From: Streptomyces sp. NBC_00440
GTDB lineage: Bacteria > Actinomycetota > Actinomycetes > Streptomycetales > Streptomycetaceae
DNA: 64,000 bases
Assembly (NCBI RefSeq): GCF_036014215.1
Contig: NZ_CP107921.1
Span: forward strand, 6,197,501-6,261,500
Direction of reading: 5' to 3'
Of this stretch, positions 32,634 through 41,391 are shown piece after piece. Made by a program: the position numbers and the translations under genes. Below the pieces are notes generated by a model that made no database searches, was not told the origin of the DNA, and worked only from the letters and a program-made list of their open reading frames with translations. How positions within the stretch are numbered: the first letter of the stretch is position 1; every line of letters starts with the position of its first letter.

Positions 32634-33995
32634 ATGACCGATGAGACTGCCGAGGACCAGATGACCCCGGACGAGACCGCCGCGGACCGGACGAACGCCG
32701 ACCGGACGCCCGCGGACGGGACGCCCGCGGGCGGGACGCCCGCGGGCGGGACGCCCGCGGGCGGGACGACGACTACTACGGACCGGGCCCCTGGCTCCGT
32801 GCCGCCCCCTCCCGCCGCCGGGCGTGGTGCGACGGGCCGGGCGGCGATGCCCCGCTGGCTGCCCAGGGCGATGGTGCTCGCCCTCGCCCTCGTCGCCTGC
32901 TTCCAGCTGGGCAGCTGGGCGTTCTACCAGCTCATCGGGTTGCTGACCAACATCCTCATCGCGTTCTTCCTGGCTCTCGCGATCGAGCCGGCGGTGGGAC
33001 GCATGGCGGCGCGCGGCATGCGCCGCGGTCTCGCCACCTTCCTGGTCTTCTTCGGGGTGGCGCTCGCGGCGGCCGGTTTCGTCTTCCTGCTCGGCTCGAT
33101 GCTGGCCGGACAGATCGTGGACATGGTCGAGGAGTTCCCCAAGTACCTGGACCTGGTGATCAACTGGACCAACCACACCTTCCACAGCGAGCTGTCGCGG
33201 GTGCAGGTCCAGGACAGCCTGTTGCACTCGGACTGGCTGCAGAAGTACGTCCAGAACAGTGCGAGCGGTGTGCTCGACGTGTCGACCACCGTGCTGGGCG
33301 GCCTCTTCCGGCTTCTGACGATCTTCCTGTTCGCCTTCTACTTCGCGGCCGACGGCCCACGGCTGCGGCGCGCGCTGTGCTCCGTACTGCCGCCGTCGAA
33401 GCAGCCCGAGGTGCTGCGGGCCTGGGAGATCGCGGTCGACAAGACCGGCGGTTACCTCTACTCGCGCGGTGTGATGGCGCTGATCTCCGGCATCGCGCAC
33501 TACATCCTGCTGGTCGCGCTGGGTGTGCCGTACGCCCCCGCGCTCGCGGTGTGGGTCGGCCTCGTCTCCCAGTTCATCCCGACCATCGGCACCTACCTGG
33601 CGGGTGCGCTGCCCATGCTGCTCGCCTTCACGGTGAACCCCTGGTACGCGTTGTGGGTGCTGGTCTTCGTGGTGATCTACCAGCAGTTCGAGAACTACGG
33701 GCTCCAGCCGAAGCTCACGGCGAAGGCCGTCGACATCCACCCCGCGGTGGCCTTCGGCTCGGTCATCGCGGGTACCGCGCTGCTGGGGGCGGTCGGTGCG
33801 CTGATCGCCATTCCGGCGGTGGCGACCCTCCAGGCGTTCCTGGGCGCCTATGTGAAGCGGTACGACGTGACGGACGATCCGCGCGTGCACGGCAGGCGCG
33901 GACTCCGTGACGTACGGGGGCTCCGGGACGCGGCTGCGGTGTTCCAGGGGCGGGTCCCGCGACCGGGGAACGGCGCCGAGGACGCCGACGGCTGA
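32634..33995 (+). CDS. AI-2E-family transporter (YdiK/PerM-like)
   Basis: 453 aa. The low-complexity cytoplasmic N-terminus (about 1-75) carries a GTPAG repeat from a 15-bp tandem repeat. About eight membrane segments follow with the family features: [91 protein letters not shown]. Family members export small molecules or ions; a link to AI-2 signalling should not be assumed. ATG 32634 is preferred because sequence upstream of it is unlike the family. Confidence 0.88.
   Translation: MTDETAEDQMTPDETAADRTNADRTPADGTPAGGTPAGGTPAGGTTTTTDRAPGSVPPPPAAGRGATGRAAMPRWLPRAMVLALALVACFQLGSWAFYQLIGLLTNILIAFFLALAIEPAVGRMAARGMRRGLATFLVFFGVALAAAGFVFLLGSMLAGQIVDMVEEFPKYLDLVINWTNHTFHSELSRVQVQDSLLHSDWLQKYVQNSASGVLDVSTTVLGGLFRLLTIFLFAFYFAADGPRLRRALCSVLPPSKQPEVLRAWEIAVDKTGGYLYSRGVMALISGIAHYILLVALGVPYAPALAVWVGLVSQFIPTIGTYLAGALPMLLAFTVNPWYALWVLVFVVIYQQFENYGLQPKLTAKAVDIHPAVAFGSVIAGTALLGAVGALIAIPAVATLQAFLGAYVKRYDVTDDPRVHGRRGLRDVRGLRDAAAVFQGRVPRPGNGAEDADG
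32718..32762 (+). repeat. 15-bp tandem repeat inside the AI-2E permease gene
   Basis: Three perfect copies of GGGACGCCCGCGGGC, flanked by degenerate copies (32703-32717 and 32763-32770), encode G-T-P-A-G units in frame. Each copy is nearly self-complementary (GCCCGCGGGC), so it could also fold in mRNA. Confidence 0.9.
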
Positions 33996-34012
33996 ACATC
34001 CGCGTGGTGCGC

Positions 34013-34042
34013 TTGACAGTAAAATCGAACAGCCGTTCTTAT
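34013..34042 (+). promoter_or_regulatory. recA promoter (candidate)
   Basis: Perfect -35 TTGACA (34013-34018) and a -10-like TTCTTA (34037-34042) at 18-bp spacing lie 160 bp before the recA start. The LexA-type site lies between and over them. Confidence 0.65.
34026..34041 (+). promoter_or_regulatory. SOS box (LexA operator) of recA
   Basis: TCGAACAGCCGTTCTT matches the actinobacterial LexA consensus TCGAAC-N4-GTTCGA in 14 of 16 positions counting the spacer. It occupies the -35/-10 spacer, so LexA binding would block the promoter; DNA damage would relieve it. Confidence 0.85.
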
Positions 34043-34203
34043 GGGGTTCTGGCCGGGTACTCGGACGAGTCGTCGACTGCGGTGTCCACCGAGTTGTCCG
34101 CCGAGTTATCCACAGGCGGGACGGGCTTCGGAGCCCATTGTCAGTGGCAGGGGTTAGCGTCATTGACGTGAAGCGATCGACTCAAGCAAATCGGGTGGAA
34201 CCC

Positions 34204-35337
34204 ATGGCAGCAGGCAACGACCGCGAGAAGGCGCTGGACGCCGCTCTCGCCCAGATTGAACGGCAATTCGGCAAGGGCGCGGTGATGCGCCTGGGCGAGC
34301 GGCCCAACGAGCCCATCGAGGTCATCCCCACCGGGTCGACCGCCCTCGACGTCGCGCTCGGTGTCGGCGGTCTGCCGCGCGGCCGGGTGGTCGAGGTGTA
34401 CGGGCCGGAGTCCTCCGGCAAGACGACGCTGACGCTGCACGCGGTGGCGAACGCGCAGCGGCTCGGCGGCCAGGTGGCCTTCATCGACGCCGAGCACGCA
34501 CTCGACCCCGAGTACGCGAGGAAGCTCGGCGTCGACATCGACAACCTCATCCTGTCCCAGCCGGACAACGGCGAGCAGGCGCTGGAAATCGTCGACATGC
34601 TGATCCGTTCCGGCGCGCTCGACCTGGTCGTCATCGACTCCGTCGCGGCTCTGGTGCCGCGTGCGGAGATCGAGGGCGAGATGGGCGACTCGCACGTGGG
34701 TCTGCAGGCCCGGCTGATGAGCCAGGCGCTCCGCAAGATCACCGGCGCGATGAACCAGTCCAAGACCACCGCGATCTTCATCAACCAGCTCCGCGAGAAG
34801 ATCGGCGTCATGTTCGGCTCCCCGGAGACCACCACGGGTGGCCGGGCGCTGAAGTTCTACGCGTCGGTACGGCTCGACATCCGCCGGATCGAGACGCTGA
34901 AGGACGGTACCGACGCGGTCGGCAACCGCACCCGGGTGAAGGTCGTCAAGAACAAGGTCGCGCCGCCCTTCAAGCAGGCCGAGTTCGACATCCTCTACGG
35001 CCAGGGCATCAGCCGCGAGGGCGGCCTGATCGACATGGGCGTGGAGAACGGCTTCGTACGCAAGGCGGGCGCCTGGTACACGTACGAGGGCGACCAGCTC
35101 GGGCAGGGCAAGGAGAACGCCCGGAACTTCCTGAAGGACAACCCCGATCTCGCCAATGAGATCGAGAAGAAGATCCTGGAGAAGCTGGGCATCGGTGTCA
35201 GGCGGGAGGCCGAGCTCGGAGTCGAGCCGGCCTCGGACGCCGCAGGCGCCGGTGTGGCCGACGAGGCAGCGAAGACGGTTCCCGCTCCGGCCGGCGGCAA
35301 GGCCAAGACGGCCAAGACCGCCGCGGCCAAGAGCTGA
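34204..35337 (+). CDS. recA: RecA recombinase
   Basis: 377 aa. Walker [13 protein letters not shown] motif ([13 protein letters not shown]), Walker B ([16 protein letters not shown]), loop L1 ([20 protein letters not shown]), and loop L2 ([20 protein letters not shown]) are all present. The C-terminal tail is Ala/Lys-rich, as in other streptomycetes. It forms filaments on ssDNA, exchanges strands and triggers LexA self-cleavage. ATG 34204 gives [20 protein letters not shown], the conserved start. recX follows 3 nt after the stop, so both are probably cotranscribed from the SOS promoter. Confidence 0.98.
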   Translation: MAAGNDREKALDAALAQIERQFGKGAVMRLGERPNEPIEVIPTGSTALDVALGVGGLPRGRVVEVYGPESSGKTTLTLHAVANAQRLGGQVAFIDAEHALDPEYARKLGVDIDNLILSQPDNGEQALEIVDMLIRSGALDLVVIDSVAALVPRAEIEGEMGDSHVGLQARLMSQALRKITGAMNQSKTTAIFINQLREKIGVMFGSPETTTGGRALKFYASVRLDIRRIETLKDGTDAVGNRTRVKVVKNKVAPPFKQAEFDILYGQGISREGGLIDMGVENGFVRKAGAWYTYEGDQLGQGKENARNFLKDNPDLANEIEKKILEKLGIGVRREAELGVEPASDAAGAGVADEAAKTVPAPAGGKAKTAKTAAAKS

Positions 35338-35340
35338 CCC

Positions 35341-36009
35341 GTGGTCCGGAGAACCGAATGGCCGGAGGCCACCGGCTCCGGGGGGCCCGGGGGTTCCGGA
35401 GCCGGTGACGTAGCCGGCCAGGGGGACGGAGGAGCGGGACCGGGGCGGCAGCGGTCGCAGCAGAAGCGGGCCCAGGACCAGGGCTCGCAGAAGCCGCAGG
35501 ATCCGGCGGAGCAGGCTCGGGCCATCTGCCTGCGCCTGCTCACCGGGACCGCGCGCACCCGTAAGCAACTGGCCGAAGCACTGCAAAAGCGGGATATCCC
35601 CGACGAGGTCTCCGAGGAAGTGCTGTCCCGCTTCGAAGAGGTCGGGCTCATCGACGACGCGGCTTTCGCGGATGCCTGGGTGGAGTCCCGCCACCGTGGG
35701 CGAGGGCTCGCCAAACGGGCGCTCGCGCGGGAGCTCCGTACGAAAGGCGTGGACTCCGGGCTCATCGAGGAGGCCGTCGGGCAGCTGGACTCCGAGCAGG
35801 AGGAGGAGACCGCCCGGGAACTGGTCACCCGCCGGCTCCGCTCCACACGGGGGCTGGACCGCGACAAACGGCTGCGCCGCCTTGCGGGCATGCTCGCCCG
35901 CAAGGGATACCCGGAGGGCATGGCCCTGCGGGTGGTGCGGCAGGCACTGGAGGCGGAAGGCGAGGACCTGGCAGACCTGGAACACGGGGGGTTTCAGGGC
36001 GACGGGTAG
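35341..36009 (+). CDS. recX: RecX regulatory protein
   Basis: 222 aa, GTG start 3 nt after the recA stop. The first 55 or so residues are Gly/Gln-rich and disordered. The rest shows RecX three-helix repeats: ARAICLRLLTGTARTRKQLA, DEVSEEVLSRFEEVGLIDDAAFADAWVESR, GRGLAKRALARELRTKGVD. RecX binds the RecA filament groove and limits its activity; overexpression of recA without recX is harmful in Streptomyces. Confidence 0.93.
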   Translation: MVRRTEWPEATGSGGPGGSGAGDVAGQGDGGAGPGRQRSQQKRAQDQGSQKPQDPAEQARAICLRLLTGTARTRKQLAEALQKRDIPDEVSEEVLSRFEEVGLIDDAAFADAWVESRHRGRGLAKRALARELRTKGVDSGLIEEAVGQLDSEQEEETARELVTRRLRSTRGLDRDKRLRRLAGMLARKGYPEGMALRVVRQALEAEGEDLADLEHGGFQGDG

Positions 36010-36066
36010 CCGGACTGCGGGCGCCGGGCTGTGCGTGGTCGGGCTGTGGGCGCCGGGCTGTGGGCG

Positions 36067-36094
36067 CCGGGCGACGGCTCACGCCGCCGCCCGG
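36067..36094 (+). terminator. hairpin between convergent recX and rhodanese gene
   Basis: CCGGGCGACGGC / GCCGCCGCCCGG forms an 11-of-12 bp stem with a 4-nt loop, 5 nt before the rhodanese stop. Upstream of it the 15-bp unit CGGGCTGTGGGCGCC is tandemly repeated. It probably terminates both transcripts. Confidence 0.55.
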
Positions 36095-36098
36095 GCGT

Positions 36099-36632
36099 TC
36101 AGGGTGCGACGACCGGGAGGCCTGCCGCACGCCAGGCCTGGAAGCCGCCGATGAGGTCCGTCGCCCGGTACAGGCCCAGCTGTTGCAAGGACGCCGCGGC
36201 GAGGGACGACGCATAGCCCTCATTGCAGATCACCACGGTCCGCAGACCGTGGCCGGTGGCCTCCGGCGCACGGTGGCTGCCCTGCGGATCGAGCCGCCAC
36301 TCCAGCTCGTTGCGTTCGACGACCAGCGCCCCGGGGATCAGCCCGTCGCGCTCCCGCAGTTCCGCGTACCGGATGTCCACCAGCAGCGCCCCGTGCGCCG
36401 CGGCGTCGAAAGCCTCCCGGGGCCCGATCCGGTCGAGCTCCGCCCGTACCCTCTCCAACAGCTCGTCCACGGAGAGCGGTTCGGGTACGGACACCGGTTC
36501 GGGTAGGGGGTCCGGATCTGACACCGAGACCGGTTCGGGGACGGTGACTGGTTCGGCCACGGGGACTGGTTCCGGCACGGGGACTGGTCCGGGCGCGGGG
36601 ACTTGTCCTGGCACGGGGCGCGGCTCGCTCAC
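36099..36632 (-). CDS. Rhodanese-domain protein with Pro-Glu-Pro repeat N-terminus
   Basis: 177 aa. GTG 36632 overlaps the cysteine dioxygenase stop (GTGA), so translation is coupled. Residues about 4-50 are repeats of PVPEPV/PVSVPEP encoded by a degenerate 18-bp tandem repeat. Residues about 60-175 form a rhodanese fold (GALLVDIRYAELRERDGLIP, TVVICNEGYASSLAA, ATDLIGGFQAWRAAGLPV). The active-site loop contains Cys in CNEGYAS, so sulfur transfer is possible. It is probably downstream of cysteine dioxygenase in sulfur handling. Confidence 0.86.
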   Translation of the reverse strand: MSEPRPVPGQVPAPGPVPVPEPVPVAEPVTVPEPVSVSDPDPLPEPVSVPEPLSVDELLERVRAELDRIGPREAFDAAAHGALLVDIRYAELRERDGLIPGALVVERNELEWRLDPQGSHRAPEATGHGLRTVVICNEGYASSLAAASLQQLGLYRATDLIGGFQAWRAAGLPVVAP

Positions 36633-37168
36633 TCCCACTCCCCGGGGTGCTCGACCTGCTCCAGGCGCAGCAGGGGGCCGCTGCGGCTGTAGCGGCGCAT
36701 CAGTGGCAGCGGCGGATAGTAGGCATGCACCGAGACCGCATGCTCGGCGGCCGACTGATTGAGCACCTGGTGGACGTGGTGGGCGCCGAAGGCCCGTCCG
36801 TCGCCCTGCGTCAGCTGCCGGGTGCGGTCGACTCCGTCGGCCAGTTCGAGGGTCTTCCATCCTTCGGTGGGCAGCCGTGCGGCCAGCGAGTCCTCCGTGA
36901 GTACGCCTGCCGCTGTGGCGAACGCGCCCTGGGAGCCGCCGTGGTCGTGCCAGCCGGTGCCGGTGCCGGGGGGCCAGCCGATCAGCCAGGCCTCGCTCCC
37001 GCCCGGACCGTCCAGCCGGATCCAGGTGCGGCCCTCGGGGTCGAGCGGGAGTGAGCGGATGAGTTCGGAGTCGGCGGCGGTACGGCGTACGAAGTCGAGG
37101 AGCCGGCTCGCGGTGGGCGCAGCGGAGCGCGCGGGCGCCGGGGCAGGGAGGGGTGCGGAGAGAGACAT
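36629..37168 (-). CDS. Cysteine dioxygenase type I
   Basis: 179 aa cupin. The His-rich iron site is visible: GTGTGWHDHGGSQGAF (two ligands) and a third His in the second cupin motif near GAHHVHQVLNQS. It oxidises L-cysteine to cysteine sulfinate. ATG 37168 gives MSLSAPLPAP; the frame is open upstream but includes the repeat region and lacks family sequence. It is the first large gene of a two-gene operon with the rhodanese and is preceded by a cysteine-codon leader peptide, implying cysteine-sensitive expression. Confidence 0.9.
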   Translation of the reverse strand: MSLSAPLPAPAPARSAAPTASRLLDFVRRTAADSELIRSLPLDPEGRTWIRLDGPGGSEAWLIGWPPGTGTGWHDHGGSQGAFATAAGVLTEDSLAARLPTEGWKTLELADGVDRTRQLTQGDGRAFGAHHVHQVLNQSAAEHAVSVHAYYPPLPLMRRYSRSGPLLRLEQVEHPGEWE

Positions 37169-37208
37169 GATGACCGTCCGGAATGGTTCGCGGGGACGTG
37201 CGGCGCGG

Positions 37209-37308
37209 CAGCCCGGAACAGCACGAGGGCGGTCCGAACAGCACGAGCGCGGTCCGGAACAGCACGGGCGGTCCGGAACAACACAGGACAGCCCGGAACT
37301 GCACGGGG
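37209..37308 (-). repeat. five 20-bp tandem repeats in the cysteine dioxygenase 5' leader
   Basis: Five consecutive units (starting near 37211, 37229, 37249, 37269 and 37289) share the plus-strand core GTCCGGAACAGCACG with a few changes. They lie between the leader peptide stop (37338) and the cysteine dioxygenase start (37168). Each contains the self-complementary hexamer TCCGGA or a variant. Confidence 0.85.
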
Positions 37309-37337
37309 CGGCGCAGGCACGAAGGGGAAAGTGCGAA

Positions 37338-37385
37338 TCAGCGGGACGGGCGACACACGCAGCCCGCATAGCGGACGAGGTCCAT
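37338..37385 (-). CDS. Cysteine-containing leader peptide
   Basis: 15-aa peptide MDLVRYAGCVCRPSR from ATG 37385, with GGAGGG 5 nt upstream. It has two Cys codons in C-V-C. It precedes cysteine dioxygenase and rhodanese, 170 nt away. Short peptides of the M/V-D-L...C type are frequently found before sulfur-metabolism genes in actinobacteria and are taken to sense Cys-tRNA levels by attenuation. A longer in-frame GTG at 37424 exists, but its ribosome-binding site is only 1 nt away; the codons RRVHM of that longer version are simply the Shine-Dalgarno of the shorter one. Confidence 0.72.
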   Translation of the reverse strand: MDLVRYAGCVCRPSR

Positions 37386-37456
37386 ATGGACCCTCCGCCA
37401 CAGGCGCACATCGGTGTCGGTCACGCTCCGCAGTACACCATGTGCGCCCAGGACGG

Positions 37457-39331
37457 TCAATTGACGTCCGCGGTGCTCTCCTCCCGGACCGCCGTCGCCG
37501 CCCCGCCCCGTGCGGCGTCGGCCGCTTCGTACAGTTCGGCGGGACGTACCCCGTTGAAGGCCGCCACCAGATGTCCGTCGGGACGCACCAGCAGCACCGT
37601 GTGCGCCGAAGCGCCCGGATAGGTCTCGGCGACCAGGAGTTCGGCCTCGACCGGAAGCGCGCTCACCGCGGCGGCCAGCCTCGGCATCACACCCGCCTTC
37701 ACCCAGTGCCGCCGGTCCCACACCCCCGTACCCGGTGCGATCAGCACCACCATCAACTGCCCGCGTCCCAGGCGTTCGCGCAGCCTTACGGCCGTACCGT
37801 CCGGCGCCGTGACCCGTACATCGGCGACCGGAGCGCCGGCGGCGGTCCCCACCGCGGTCTGTGAGGGGGTGCGCGGGGGCGCAAGGGGCGAGTGGGCGTA
37901 CACCGGGGGCGCGCCCAGCGCGCCGCTGCCCAGATGGCCGTCCGCGAGGAGGGCGTCGTGCCCGCGCGCCCTGCCGGGCAGATACGCGCGCAGCCCACCA
38001 CCGCCGCGCAGTATCGGCAGCGACTGGTCAGCGGCGCGCAGCCGGGCGGCGACAGCGGTGCGGCGCTCCGCCTGGTAGCTGTCGAGCAGCAGCTCGGAGG
38101 CGCCGTGGTGCCAGGTCTGTGCCAGCTTCCAGGCGAGGTTGCCGGCGTCCCGCAGCCCCTCGTCCAGCTCCTGGGTACCGAGTGCGCCCAGCAGATGCGC
38201 GGCGTCCCCGGCCAGGAACGCCCGGCCCACCCGCCAGCGCCTGGCCAGCCGGTGGTGCAGGGTGTAGACGCCGGTGTCGATCAGTTCGTACGGAGGTGTC
38301 TCGCCGCCGCACCAGCCCGCCAGGGCGGCCCGGACCCGCGCCACCAGCGCCTCGGGGGTGACCAGTTCGGCGCGCGGCGGCAGCAGCCAGTCGATCCGCC
38401 AGACGTCGTCCGGCAGTGGACGGGCCGTCACCTCTTCCCCGCCGGTCCGCCAGGGCGGCAGCCGGTGCAGCAACGCCTCGCCGGGCCAGGGCAGTTCGGC
38501 GCGCAGCGCGGCCACCGCGTGCCGCTCCACCGCCGTACGGCCGGGAAACCGGATGCCGAGCAGTTTGCGGACGGTGGACCGGGCTCCGTCGCAGCCGACC
38601 AGATGGCTGCCGCGCCACCAGGTGCCCTGCGGGCCTGCCGTGTGCACGGTGACGCCGCCGCGGTCCTGTTCGATGGTGTCCACCCGGCTGCCGGTGACCA
38701 GCCTCACCTGTTCCCGGTTCGCCACCGCGGCCCGCAGCCCACGGGTCAGGGCGTGCTGCGGCAGATGGAACGGGGAGGGCCCACCCGGACCGGGTCCGCC
38801 GAACCCCTCGGCCGGGTCAGGCCCGTTCGGCCCCTCGGAGCCATTGACCACACCGGTGCCGTGGACCACACCCGTCCCACCGGTCTCGTCGGACCCGCGA
38901 AACTCGTGCGGACCGAATGAGCCGGATGGGTCTGAAGTGTCCGGAATGTCGACCGGCTCGCCCCGCCTACCGGTCGTGCCGGGGCCGCCGATTCCCTGAC
39001 CGCCGATTCCGCCGCCGATCCTCCGGCCGTCGTACGCCACCGAACCGGCGGGGCCCCGGCCGGGCTCGTCGAAAACGACCCGCTGCATCAGCTGACTCCG
39101 CCTGACGGACCGCCAGGCGGCCCAGCGCCCGGTCTCACCCGGGGCTGTCGTGCAGCCGAGCCGGCCCAGGAAGTCGGCGGTCTCCGGGCGCAGTACGACG
39201 GTGCGGGCGGGGCGCGGTCCGTCCTCGCCCGTTCCCTCGTCGAGCACGACGGAGGGGACATCCTGCGCGGCGAGCGCCAGGGCCAGCGCGAGCCCGACCG
39301 GGCCCGCGCCGACGATGATCACCGGGTCCAC
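37457..39331 (-). CDS. FAD-dependent aromatic monooxygenase with Gly-rich insertion
   Basis: 624 aa. GTG 39331 has GAGGAG 7 nt upstream. It is a class A flavoprotein hydroxylase: Rossmann motif VIIVGAGPVGLALALALA at the start, the DG motif in LVGCDGARSTVRKLLG, and GD motif in AFLAGDAAHLLGALGTQELDEGL; a thioredoxin-like C-terminal domain ends it (about 500-620). Residues about 101-186 are an extra Gly/Pro/Asp-rich low-complexity stretch (GGGIGGQGIGGPG...) just before LPQHALTRGL, where the family normally has a short linker. It would hydroxylate a phenolic substrate with NAD(P)H. Substrate unknown. Confidence 0.87.
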   Translation of the reverse strand: MDPVIIVGAGPVGLALALALAAQDVPSVVLDEGTGEDGPRPARTVVLRPETADFLGRLGCTTAPGETGRWAAWRSVRRSQLMQRVVFDEPGRGPAGSVAYDGRRIGGGIGGQGIGGPGTTGRRGEPVDIPDTSDPSGSFGPHEFRGSDETGGTGVVHGTGVVNGSEGPNGPDPAEGFGGPGPGGPSPFHLPQHALTRGLRAAVANREQVRLVTGSRVDTIEQDRGGVTVHTAGPQGTWWRGSHLVGCDGARSTVRKLLGIRFPGRTAVERHAVAALRAELPWPGEALLHRLPPWRTGGEEVTARPLPDDVWRIDWLLPPRAELVTPEALVARVRAALAGWCGGETPPYELIDTGVYTLHHRLARRWRVGRAFLAGDAAHLLGALGTQELDEGLRDAGNLAWKLAQTWHHGASELLLDSYQAERRTAVAARLRAADQSLPILRGGGGLRAYLPGRARGHDALLADGHLGSGALGAPPVYAHSPLAPPRTPSQTAVGTAAGAPVADVRVTAPDGTAVRLRERLGRGQLMVVLIAPGTGVWDRRHWVKAGVMPRLAAAVSALPVEAELLVAETYPGASAHTVLLVRPDGHLVAAFNGVRPAELYEAADAARGGAATAVREESTADVN

Positions 39332-39721
39332 GGTGCGGCTCCTCGAACCCGTGCGGAGAGGTGGCTGATGGCAGATAGAGCCCGGTGCGCGATCACAGAA
39401 CGTATGCAACCCACTGCGCGTGCTTGCGTCAAGTGACGGCCGGATGTGGCGGAGCCGCTCCCCGGCCCCCGAACCGATCCCCGAACCGGCCCCTGAGCTG
39501 GTACCCGAGCTGCGGAAAGCAGCGGGACAGGCGGACGGCGGGCAGCCACAGCCGCCCGTGCCCGGAACGAATCCGTGGCTGGAATGCCTCTGCCTCGAAC
39601 GCGTAGGCGTCCAGAGCGTCCTGACGCAGCCTCATCTCGACCGCGCCGCTCCTGCCCTGCTGTCCGGCGCCGCCTGTGCATAGGGCAGCGGAACCGGGGG
39701 CAGCGGAGTACGGGCCAGAGG
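39332..39721. other. 390-bp intergenic stretch between gluD and the FAD monooxygenase
   Basis: It holds a likely promoter for the monooxygenase (separate entry). A minus-strand reading frame at 39429-39635 (68 aa, MRLRQDALDAYAFEAEAF...) has a weak ribosome-binding site and no recognised family; it may or may not be a gene. A plus-strand frame in the same place reads PEPIPEPAPELVPEL from short repeats and is probably a shadow. No terminator stands out. Confidence 0.5.
39404..39432 (-). promoter_or_regulatory. promoter candidate for the FAD monooxygenase
   Basis: On the minus strand TTGACG (39432-39427) is followed after 17 bp by TTGCAT (39409-39404), about 75 bp before the GTG start. The -35 is good; the -10 is only fair. 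Confidence 0.4.
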
Positions 39722-40609
39722 TCAGACCCCGACCTTGCCGTCCTCGACCGCGTCGGTCGAGCCGTTGACCTCCGGGGGTACGGCCGAGGGCCCCACGGCG
39801 ATCCCCGTCTTCGCCCGGCGGCCGCGCTTCTCGATCCAGGTGGCGAGGGCCGAGAGGAGCAGGCACATCGCCAGATAGATGGTGCCGATGACGACGATCG
39901 TCGAGACGTACGGGTACTGCCCGTCGACCGGTGTGTTGCTGGCGATCAGCCGTGCGGTCGCGAGCAGTTCCGGATAGAGAATGATGTAGCCGAGCGAGGT
40001 GTCCTTCAGCGTGACGACCAGCTGGCTGATGATGGTCGGCAGCATCGCGCGGACAGCCTGCGGCATCAGCACTGCCGCCACGACCTGCGACTTCCGCATA
40101 CCCAGGGCGTACGCGGCCTCGCGCTGCCCCTTCGGTACGGAGTTGATGCCGGCCCTGAGCACCTCGGCCTGCACACAGCCGTTGTAGACCGCCAGACCCA
40201 GCGCGAGCGCCCACATCGAGTAGTCGGTGAGGAACCCGACCCAGATCGCGTAGATGGTGATCAGCAGCGGGAGGGAACGGAACAGCTCGATGAACGCGGT
40301 CGCCAGCCACCGCACCGGGCGGTGGTCGGAGAGCCGGCCGACGACCAGCACCACACCCAGGACCAGTGAACCCGCCGCACCCAGCGCGAACGCCTTCAGC
40401 GTGGCGACCACGGCGTCGGCGATGTTCGTGCGGATGCCGCTGTAGTTGAAGATGTCCCACATGCCACCGTCGAGGTCCCCCTTGCTGGAGAGACGTACGA
40501 CGGCGACGACGATCAGCGCGACGATGGCCGCACTGCCGAGGACCGAGTAGATCCGGTTGCGTACGACGGCCTTGGGGCCGGGTGCGTCGTAGAGCACGCT
40601 GGCACTCAT
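39722..40609 (-). CDS. gluD: Glutamate ABC transporter permease GluD
   Basis: 295 aa with about five membrane segments and the permease EAA loop (EVLRAGINSVPKGQREAAYALG). The N-terminus is MSASVLYDAPGPKAVVRNRIYSV. Its ATG overlaps the gluC stop (ATGA). Last gene of the four-gene operon gluABCD; with GluC it forms the membrane channel for glutamate and related acidic amino acids. Confidence 0.93.
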   Translation of the reverse strand: MSASVLYDAPGPKAVVRNRIYSVLGSAAIVALIVVAVVRLSSKGDLDGGMWDIFNYSGIRTNIADAVVATLKAFALGAAGSLVLGVVLVVGRLSDHRPVRWLATAFIELFRSLPLLITIYAIWVGFLTDYSMWALALGLAVYNGCVQAEVLRAGINSVPKGQREAAYALGMRKSQVVAAVLMPQAVRAMLPTIISQLVVTLKDTSLGYIILYPELLATARLIASNTPVDGQYPYVSTIVVIGTIYLAMCLLLSALATWIEKRGRRAKTGIAVGPSAVPPEVNGSTDAVEDGKVGV

Positions 40610-41253
40610 CGGGCGACCTCCATACGGCTCTCGACGAGGCGGAAGATGCCGCTGATCGCGAAGGTGATGATCAGGTAGCCGATGGCGACCCAGATGAAGA
40701 TGGGGACGATCCCGTACCCCAGATCGCTCATGGCCTTCTGCCAGCCGAAGAGTTCGGTGACGCTGAAGGCACCCGCGATGGCGGAATTCTTGGTGAGCGC
40801 GATGATGATGCTGCTCAGCGGGGCGATGACGGTACGGGTGGCCTGCGGCAGCACGACCATCCGCAGGGTCTGCGAGAAGCTCAGACCGAGCGAGCGGGCC
40901 GCCTCGGCCTGGCCCAGCGGGACCGTGCCAATACCGGACCTGATGGCTTCACAGATGAACGACGAGGTGTAGAAACCGAGCGCGAGCGATGCCAGGAGGA
41001 AGGGGCTCATGCCCGGGAAGAAGATCTCGGGGACCACGAAGGTGGCGACGAGGAAGAGCAGGGTCAGTGGGGTGTTCCGCAGGATCGTGACCCAGGCCGT
41101 CCCGAAGAACCGGAGCGGAGGCACGGGTGAGACCCGGAAGCCGGCGATGACGATGCCGAGGACGCAGGCGATGACCGTGCTGATGACGGTGATCTCCAGG
41201 GTCCCTATGAAGCCGTCGCGGAACGCCGAAAAGTGGTCGAAAAGTACGTTCAT
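40606..41253 (-). CDS. gluC: Glutamate ABC transporter permease GluC
   Basis: 215 aa. His/Glu-type amino-acid permease with five membrane segments and the EAA loop (EAIRSGIGTVPLGQAEAARSLG). ATG 41253 has GGAG 5 nt upstream. It is separated from gluB by 138 bp containing a long palindrome and overlaps gluD by 4 bp. Confidence 0.93.
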   Translation of the reverse strand: MNVLFDHFSAFRDGFIGTLEITVISTVIACVLGIVIAGFRVSPVPPLRFFGTAWVTILRNTPLTLLFLVATFVVPEIFFPGMSPFLLASLALGFYTSSFICEAIRSGIGTVPLGQAEAARSLGLSFSQTLRMVVLPQATRTVIAPLSSIIIALTKNSAIAGAFSVTELFGWQKAMSDLGYGIVPIFIWVAIGYLIITFAISGIFRLVESRMEVAR

Positions 41254-41298
41254 GAGGTCTCCGCGTCGGCGGGCAGCAGCTGGAAGACAGGGGGCGTG

Positions 41299-41324
41299 GC
41301 GCCCCGTACCCGGGTACGGGGCGC
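41299..41324 (-). promoter_or_regulatory. 26-bp perfect palindrome between gluB and gluC
   Basis: GCGCCCCGTACCC followed by its exact complement GGGTACGGGGCGC forms a 12-13 bp stem in RNA. Such a hairpin between binding-protein and permease genes usually protects the upstream mRNA or partly terminates, giving more binding protein than permease; that role is inferred here. Confidence 0.75.
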
Positions 41325-41391
41325 TTCAGCGCTTACGGGCAGGCGGTACGGGCCGGCCGTTGGGGCGGCCGGGCCCGCGGTGCCGGGTGGA

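Noticed and set aside
39429..39635. 68-aa minus-strand ORF between gluD and the monooxygenase
   Set aside because: Only a weak ribosome-binding site and no recognised family; kept as a note in the intergenic entry and not called a gene.
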